Part shown: piece after piece, positions 60,168-64,000 of the stretch | Position numbering within the stretch: the first letter of the stretch is position 1 | How the letters are laid out: every line of letters begins with the position of its first letter | DNA from: CANNDT01 sp945876205 | GTDB lineage: Bacteria > Acidobacteriota > Vicinamibacteria > Vicinamibacterales > UBA2999 | Reading direction: 5' to 3' | Assembly (NCBI GenBank): GCA_947503365.1 | Contig: CANNDT010000012.1 | Coordinates: 4,646 to 68,645, forward strand | DNA length: 64,000 nucleotides | The notes under the pieces: model-generated | Told to the model about the DNA's origin: nothing | The model's database searches: none | Seen by the model: only the letters and a program-made list of their open reading frames with translations | Program-made: the position numbers and the translations under genes

Positions 60168-60189
60168 GGCGGGTCCAAAAGGACCCGCC
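60168..60189 (-). terminator. Hairpin after the 60199 gene (minus strand)
   Basis: GGCGGGTCC, loop AAAA, GGACCCGCC: a 9-bp perfect stem 10 bp beyond the stop of the minus-strand gene at 60199. On that strand a T-run (TTTTTT) follows about 20 nt later, further than in a classic intrinsic terminator. The stem matches the hairpin at 47272-47297. Confidence 0.5.
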
Positions 60190-60198
60190 CTACGTTGG

Positions 60199-61155
60199 CT
60201 ATTGGGGTTGCAACACGTCGAGGGCCACTTTCCACGATCCGTCGGCCCCCCGCGCCCAAACGCGCATGTAAAAGCCCTTCTGGGCGGCTTCGCTCCCTGC
60301 GGCCGGGGCCGCGTAGGCGCCCCAGGTGTAGCCAAGGTCGGCGGATCGCGCGGCTTCGGCGAATCGCGTCTCTCCTATCGAGAGCGGCGGCTGGGTCGCC
60401 AGCCAGGCGAGGACGGCACCCTCGCCGGCGAGCGGCTGGGCGTTCGGGAGGTGCAGCCGGGCGCCACTCACGAGACGACCGCGATAGGCCGCCGCGCGGT
60501 TGACGAGGGCGGCCCTGGTCAGCGCGGCGTCGGCCTCCCGGAGCGACCGCGCCGCCGCCTCGGGGGTATCCTTGCCGGCATAGCGCGGCATCAGCGGCGC
60601 CCGCGTAAATCCAGGGGCGAACGTCGTCGGTCCGGGCGTCGTCACGCCAACATCCATCACGACCTTGTAGCTGCCATCGCCTTGTCGCTTCCACACCGAC
60701 GCGTAGGTGCCATAGCGCGGCGTGCCGTTGTTGCGCGCCGGGTTGATGTTGGTCGACGGTCCCGTGAGGTAGCCGAGCTCGCCGCTTTTGGCCGCATCGC
60801 CATAGCGCGGCTCCCACAGCAACTGCATGTCCTTCGGCGGGTCGGGTAGCGGCCGGAGCTGATCCTTCGCGGAGCCGGACGTCTCGCCATCGAAGCCGAT
60901 GGCCGAATCGGCGAAGTACTCGAGAAAGGCCTGCTTCCAGCCGACCATCTTCGCCCGCGCCGCAAAGGCGCGTTCGGTGTCGACCATCGACAGGAGTGGA
61001 GCTGGAAGGGATTGCGCTTGAAGAGCAGAGAAGCCTGAGGCCGTCAGGCCTCCAATCGCGACGAGCGCGACTGCGAGGAGCAGCCTAGCGCTCGACGGTC
61101 TCGTATGTCCCCGTGGACGGGCGATTGGAAGAGTAGTGCGCAACAGGCTGACCAT
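60199..61155 (-). CDS. Exported protein with two NTF2-like (DUF4440-type) domains
   Basis: 318 residues from ATG 61155, overlapping the upstream transglycosylase gene by 71 bp; a later start would lose the signal peptide ('SSARLLLAVALVAIGGLTASGFSALQAQ', separate words: LLLAVALVAIGG). Two similar halves end 'YASVWKRQGDGSYKVVMDVG' and 'YMRVWARGADGSWKVALDV', typical of SnoaL/DUF4440 cone-shaped domains. The first begins 'MVGWKQAFLEYFADSAIGFDG'. No catalytic residues can be assigned; ligand binding is likely. The exact start is uncertain. Confidence 0.75.
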   Translation of the reverse strand: MVSLLRTTLPIARPRGHTRPSSARLLLAVALVAIGGLTASGFSALQAQSLPAPLLSMVDTERAFAARAKMVGWKQAFLEYFADSAIGFDGETSGSAKDQLRPLPDPPKDMQLLWEPRYGDAAKSGELGYLTGPSTNINPARNNGTPRYGTYASVWKRQGDGSYKVVMDVGVTTPGPTTFAPGFTRAPLMPRYAGKDTPEAAARSLREADAALTRAALVNRAAAYRGRLVSGARLHLPNAQPLAGEGAVLAWLATQPPLSIGETRFAEAARSADLGYTWGAYAAPAAGSEAAQKGFYMRVWARGADGSWKVALDVLQPQ

Positions 61156-61798
61156 TGATGATCTCGATCCGCTTGTAGATGATGCGCTTGCCCACGACGG
61201 GGGCCGCCGCGGCGGTCTCGAGGCTCGCAAACGAGCCGACCTTCCTCACGTAGTCGCGCGTTTCCTGAAACGGTGGCACATGACGCCCGTGGCGATCGAC
61301 CGCGCCGGAGCCGGCGTTGTAGGCGGCCAGCGCGAGTTGTTCGTCGCCGTCGTACTTGTCGAGCAACTGCCGCAGGTAGGCGGTGCCGCCGCGAATGTTC
61401 TCGGCCGGGTCGAACGCGTTGCGCACGCCCAGCTCCATCGCCGTCGCCGGCATGAGCTGCATGAGGCCCATCGCGCCTTTCGGTGAGCGTGCCCGCGCGT
61501 TGAAGCCCGACTCCACCTGGATGACCGCGCGAACGAGATCGGGGCGGACGCCCTGCGCGCGCGCATGTTCGAGCACGAGCGGCTCGTACTGCCCGCGGAT
61601 GCTCTGCGACGCAAGCGGCCGCGTCGATCGCAGCGCGGGCGCGTCAGGCACCGCGTAGGTCTTCGCATCCGCCCCTTGGCGCCGATCCGACAGCACCATG
61701 TTGCCGTTGCCGTCGCGCCAGGCGTAGATCTGCGCATCAGCCTGGCTGGGCCAGAGCAGTGCCGCACACGTCACGAGCAGAAACGTTCTGATGAGCAT
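61085..61798 (-). CDS. Lytic transglycosylase (SLT domain) with DUF4124 domain
   Basis: 237 residues. Signal peptide ends 'QADAQ', followed by a DUF4124-like segment ('IYAWRDGNGNMVLSDRRQ'). The SLT catalytic domain (about 75-180) contains the catalytic Glu in 'VIQVESGFNARARSPKGAMGLMQLMP' (separate words: VIQVESGFN, GAMGLMQLMPATA) and 'LALAAYNAGSGAVDRHG'. It cleaves peptidoglycan glycan strands to 1,6-anhydro ends in the periplasm. Probably in an operon with the gene at 60199. Confidence 0.92.
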   Translation of the reverse strand: MLIRTFLLVTCAALLWPSQADAQIYAWRDGNGNMVLSDRRQGADAKTYAVPDAPALRSTRPLASQSIRGQYEPLVLEHARAQGVRPDLVRAVIQVESGFNARARSPKGAMGLMQLMPATAMELGVRNAFDPAENIRGGTAYLRQLLDKYDGDEQLALAAYNAGSGAVDRHGRHVPPFQETRDYVRKVGSFASLETAAAAPVVGKRIIYKRIEIINGQPVAHYSSNRPSTGTYETVER

Positions 61799-61913
61799 TC
61801 GTTGGAAACCGCTGAATTATAGGAGTTTACCGTACAGCCAACGCGGTCGGAGGCCTCCCCGTTTATCGGCAGGGATCGGTCGGACCGTTAGCCTGTATCA
61901 TGCGCGCGGCAGG

Positions 61914-62858
61914 ATGACTTTCCGGCGACGCTTTTACACGCAGCCACAGGCCATTTTTCTTCGTAAGGCGCTCTTCCAGGTGCACTTATGGCTGGGCCTG
62001 GCGCTCGGGCTCTACATCGTCATGCTCAGCCTGACCGGTAGCGCCCTTGTGCTCCGGGGCGAGCTGGACGAGGCCTTCGAGACCCCGCGCCCGGCCTTCG
62101 AGCCCGACCGGCGGGTCCTGTCGCCCGAAGAGCTCACGGCCGCGGCCCTCCGGGCCTACCCCGGGTATACGGTGAGCCGCCTGGGTGACCGGGTTCGGAG
62201 GCGGAACCCGGTGATCGAGATCTGGCTCGACCGCGGCGCCGATCACAAGGAGCGCCTGCTCAATCCCTACACGGGGGAGGATCTGGGCGACGCCGTGACC
62301 CTGGGCACGCGCGCCATCCTGTGGCTGGCGAGCCTGCACGACGAGTTGCTGCTGGGCGAGACCGGACGATTCTGGAACGGGATCGGGAGCGCGCTGGTCA
62401 CCCTGCTCTGCCTCACCGGCGCCTTCATCTGGTGGCCCGGTATCAAGAACTGGCGGCGGAGCATGACGGTCAAGTGGAAGGCCGCGTGGCCGCGACTCAA
62501 CTTCGATCTGCATAGCGCGGCAGGGTTCTGGTTCTTTGCGATCATTGTCATCTGGGCGATCTCCGGCGTGTACCTCGCGATCCCGCAGCCGTTTGGCGCG
62601 GTGGTGGATTATTTTTCCGACCCCGAGGCGATTCTGGGCGATCGCGCGGGCGACATTTTCCTGAGATGGCTGGTGCGTATACATTTCGGCCGGTGGGAAA
62701 GTGACTCGCTCAAGGCGATCTGGGTGGTGATGGGGCTCGTTCCCGTGCTTCTTCTCGTCACGGGCGTCGTCATGTGGTGGCAGCGCGTCTTCAGAAAGCG
62801 CGTCGTCTCGCCCGCGGCCGCTGTGGCGGTGTTCGTGCTCACGGCGCTGTGCCGCTAG
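61914..62858 (+). CDS. PepSY-associated TM protein (PiuB/FoxB-like)
   Basis: 314 residues from ATG 61914. Four membrane helices (about 20-42, 155-175, 205-228, 280-300). His residues in 'QVHLWLGLALG', 'SLHDELLLGETGRFWNG', 'DLHSAAGFWFF' and 'RIHFGRWESD' match those proposed to bind two haems in FoxB-type ferrisiderophore reductases. A PepSY-type domain lies between helices 1 and 2. The family reduces or handles iron-siderophore complexes in the periplasm; this is inferred from family. The next gene is a paralog. Confidence 0.87.
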   Translation: MTFRRRFYTQPQAIFLRKALFQVHLWLGLALGLYIVMLSLTGSALVLRGELDEAFETPRPAFEPDRRVLSPEELTAAALRAYPGYTVSRLGDRVRRRNPVIEIWLDRGADHKERLLNPYTGEDLGDAVTLGTRAILWLASLHDELLLGETGRFWNGIGSALVTLLCLTGAFIWWPGIKNWRRSMTVKWKAAWPRLNFDLHSAAGFWFFAIIVIWAISGVYLAIPQPFGAVVDYFSDPEAILGDRAGDIFLRWLVRIHFGRWESDSLKAIWVVMGLVPVLLLVTGVVMWWQRVFRKRVVSPAAAVAVFVLTALCR

Positions 62859-62892
62859 GTACGGCGCGGAAATTCAAAGAACAGGGACGCTG

Positions 62893-63822
62893 ATGGGTGT
62901 GTGGCGGAAATGGGTGCGGCAACCGCAGACGGTATTTCTGCGGAAGGCCGCCTTTCAGGTGCATCTGTGGATCGGCCTCGCACTCGGCCTCTACATCGTC
63001 ATGCTCAGCATCACGGGCAGCGCGCTCGTCTTCAGGCGCGAGATGGACGTGGCGTTTCGCACACCGCTCCCGGCCTACGACGAGAAGGCGACCATCCTCA
63101 CGACTGAGCAGATCACCGAGCGCGCACTCGCGCTCTATCCCGGTTACACCGTGACGTTCGTCAGCCAGGGCGTGCGCCGCCGCAATCCTGCCATCGCGGT
63201 CGACTTGAAGCGGGGCGATGACGTCAAGGAGCGGCTGTTCAATCCGTACACGGGCGCGGATCTCGGGGATTCGTTCCCTTGGAGGTCGCGCGCGCTGCTG
63301 TGGCTCGTCAACCTGCACGACGAGCTGCTCCTGAACCGCACCGGCCGCTGGTGGAATGGCTTTCTAAGCGGAATCGTCACCGTGCTGTGCCTCACCGGCG
63401 CCGTCGTCTGGTGGCCCGGATCGATGCGGTGGCGCCGCGGCATGTCGATCAAGTGGAGCGCCGGCTGGCGCCGGATGAATTTCGACATGCACAGCGCGAT
63501 CGGCTTCTGGATGTTTCTGCTGATGCTGATCTGGGGGATCTCCGGGATCTACCTCGGCATCCCGGATCCATTTACCTCGGCCTCGGAATATTTCGCGGGT
63601 CCCAACGGGGACGGCAAGATCGGCCTGTGGATTGAGACGACGATGCTGTGGATGACGCGGCTGCACTTCGGCCGCTGGCGCAACATCCCGCTGCAGATCC
63701 TGTGGGTGATCCTGGGGCTCGTGCCTGCGGTGCTCTTCGTCACCGGCACGATCATGTGGTGGCAGCGCGTCGTCCGGAAACGCAATCCTGAGACCGGCCG
63801 CGCGATCGCAAAAACGGCATAG
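62893..63822 (+). CDS. PepSY-associated TM protein (PiuB/FoxB-like), second copy
   Basis: 309 residues with the same four helices and the same four His positions as the gene 34 bp upstream ('QVHLWIGLALG', 'NLHDELLLNRTGRWWNG', 'DMHSAIGFWMF', 'RLHFGRWRN'). The two are roughly 55% identical by eye and form a tandem duplication, probably one operon, perhaps for a heterodimer or for two siderophores. No Fur box was identified upstream. Confidence 0.87.
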   Translation: MGVWRKWVRQPQTVFLRKAAFQVHLWIGLALGLYIVMLSITGSALVFRREMDVAFRTPLPAYDEKATILTTEQITERALALYPGYTVTFVSQGVRRRNPAIAVDLKRGDDVKERLFNPYTGADLGDSFPWRSRALLWLVNLHDELLLNRTGRWWNGFLSGIVTVLCLTGAVVWWPGSMRWRRGMSIKWSAGWRRMNFDMHSAIGFWMFLLMLIWGISGIYLGIPDPFTSASEYFAGPNGDGKIGLWIETTMLWMTRLHFGRWRNIPLQILWVILGLVPAVLFVTGTIMWWQRVVRKRNPETGRAIAKTA

Positions 63823-63852
63823 ACAGCGCGCCGTCGCCTTGGCGGATGCGCG

Positions 63853-64000
63853 TCAGGCCTCCGGAGCCAGCAACTTCTCGACGATGCCGCGGCTGGCGAC
63901 CAGCATCTCGGCGATCTTCGACGCATCCTTGCCGCCCGCTTCGGCAAAGTCGGCGCGGCCGCCGCCGCGGCCGCCGACGAGCGGCGCCAGTTGCTTGACG
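63853..64000 (-). CDS. alaS: Alanyl-tRNA synthetase, C-terminal end (5' part outside window)
   Basis: 48 codons and a stop on the minus strand, too short for long-ORF detection. 'LVGGRGGGRADFAEAGGKDA' is the glycine-rich C-terminal signature of AlaRS (C-Ala domain), and the frame is open to the window edge. AlaRS charges tRNA-Ala. The gene continues beyond base 64000. Confidence 0.85.
   Translation of the reverse strand, partial: VKQLAPLVGGRGGGRADFAEAGGKDASKIAEMLVASRGIVEKLLAPEA

Noticed and set aside
1..64000. Insertion sequences, prophage or CRISPR arrays
   Set aside because: No transposase, integrase, phage structural gene or regularly spaced repeat was recognised; the repeats seen are gene relics, hairpins and promoter elements.

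Overview
This GC-rich window looks like a chromosomal segment of a soil or sediment Acidobacteriota, probably class Vicinamibacteria. That placement is an inference from gene content: several large Oar-like TonB-dependent receptors (TBDRs) with N-terminal carboxypeptidase-regulatory domains, many secreted proteins with a 'DL(S/T)GxW' motif, reaction-centre-type c cytochromes, CRTAC1/ASPIC-UnbV proteins and CBM9/DUF5916 barrel proteins. I found no rRNA, tRNA, CRISPR array, insertion sequence or prophage.

Layout. 1-22,100: secreted and outer-membrane accessory genes. A four-gene operon (TBDR, MBL-fold hydrolase, two DL(T)GxW proteins) is cut by the window start. It is followed by two more TBDRs, an isoquinoline-oxidoreductase-like molybdenum hydroxylase pair (14.1-16.9 kb), a VOC protein, a copper-monooxygenase-like secreted protein and a truncated DUF5916 protein. 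The spaces between these genes carry short relics of neighbouring genes. 22,190-39,600: a divergent TPR protein, then two convergent operons. The plus operon (23.3-30.3 kb) encodes a CcdA-like membrane protein, a TPR/ASPIC protein, a CRTAC1 protein and an RnfD/NqrB-like membrane protein; the last two resemble the UnbV/UnbU (E4/E5) pair of enediyne clusters. The minus operon (39.6-30.3 kb) encodes a propeller sensor kinase, a NarL-type regulator, a CRTAC1 lipoprotein, an asparagine-synthetase-like protein without the glutaminase Cys, a RaSEA-like radical SAM enzyme and a halogenase-like flavoprotein. 39,700-54,400: a second secreted region containing a paralogous copy of the four-gene operon (44.2-50.2 kb), three diheme cytochromes with a LolA-like C-terminal domain, and a membrane spermidine-synthase-like protein with an M28-like tail. 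54,500-58,430: a PaoABC-like molybdenum hydroxylase. 58,430-64,000: mostly housekeeping genes (pentapeptide protein, holA, rpsT, an NTF2-like protein, a lytic transglycosylase, two PepSY_TM proteins, the 3' end of alaS).

How the genes may work together (inference). The secreted regions look like uptake and oxidation modules for an unidentified organic substrate: TBDRs for outer-membrane uptake, DL(S/T)GxW and MBL proteins in the periplasm, molybdenum hydroxylases for oxidation and c cytochromes for electron transfer. An 18-bp element, ATACCGG-N4-CCGGTAT in its best form, occurs five times; at four sites it overlaps a -35 box with a 17-bp spacer to a -10-like box. This suggests that part of the region is co-regulated. 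The best candidate for an undescribed system is the pair of convergent operons at 23.3-39.6 kb.
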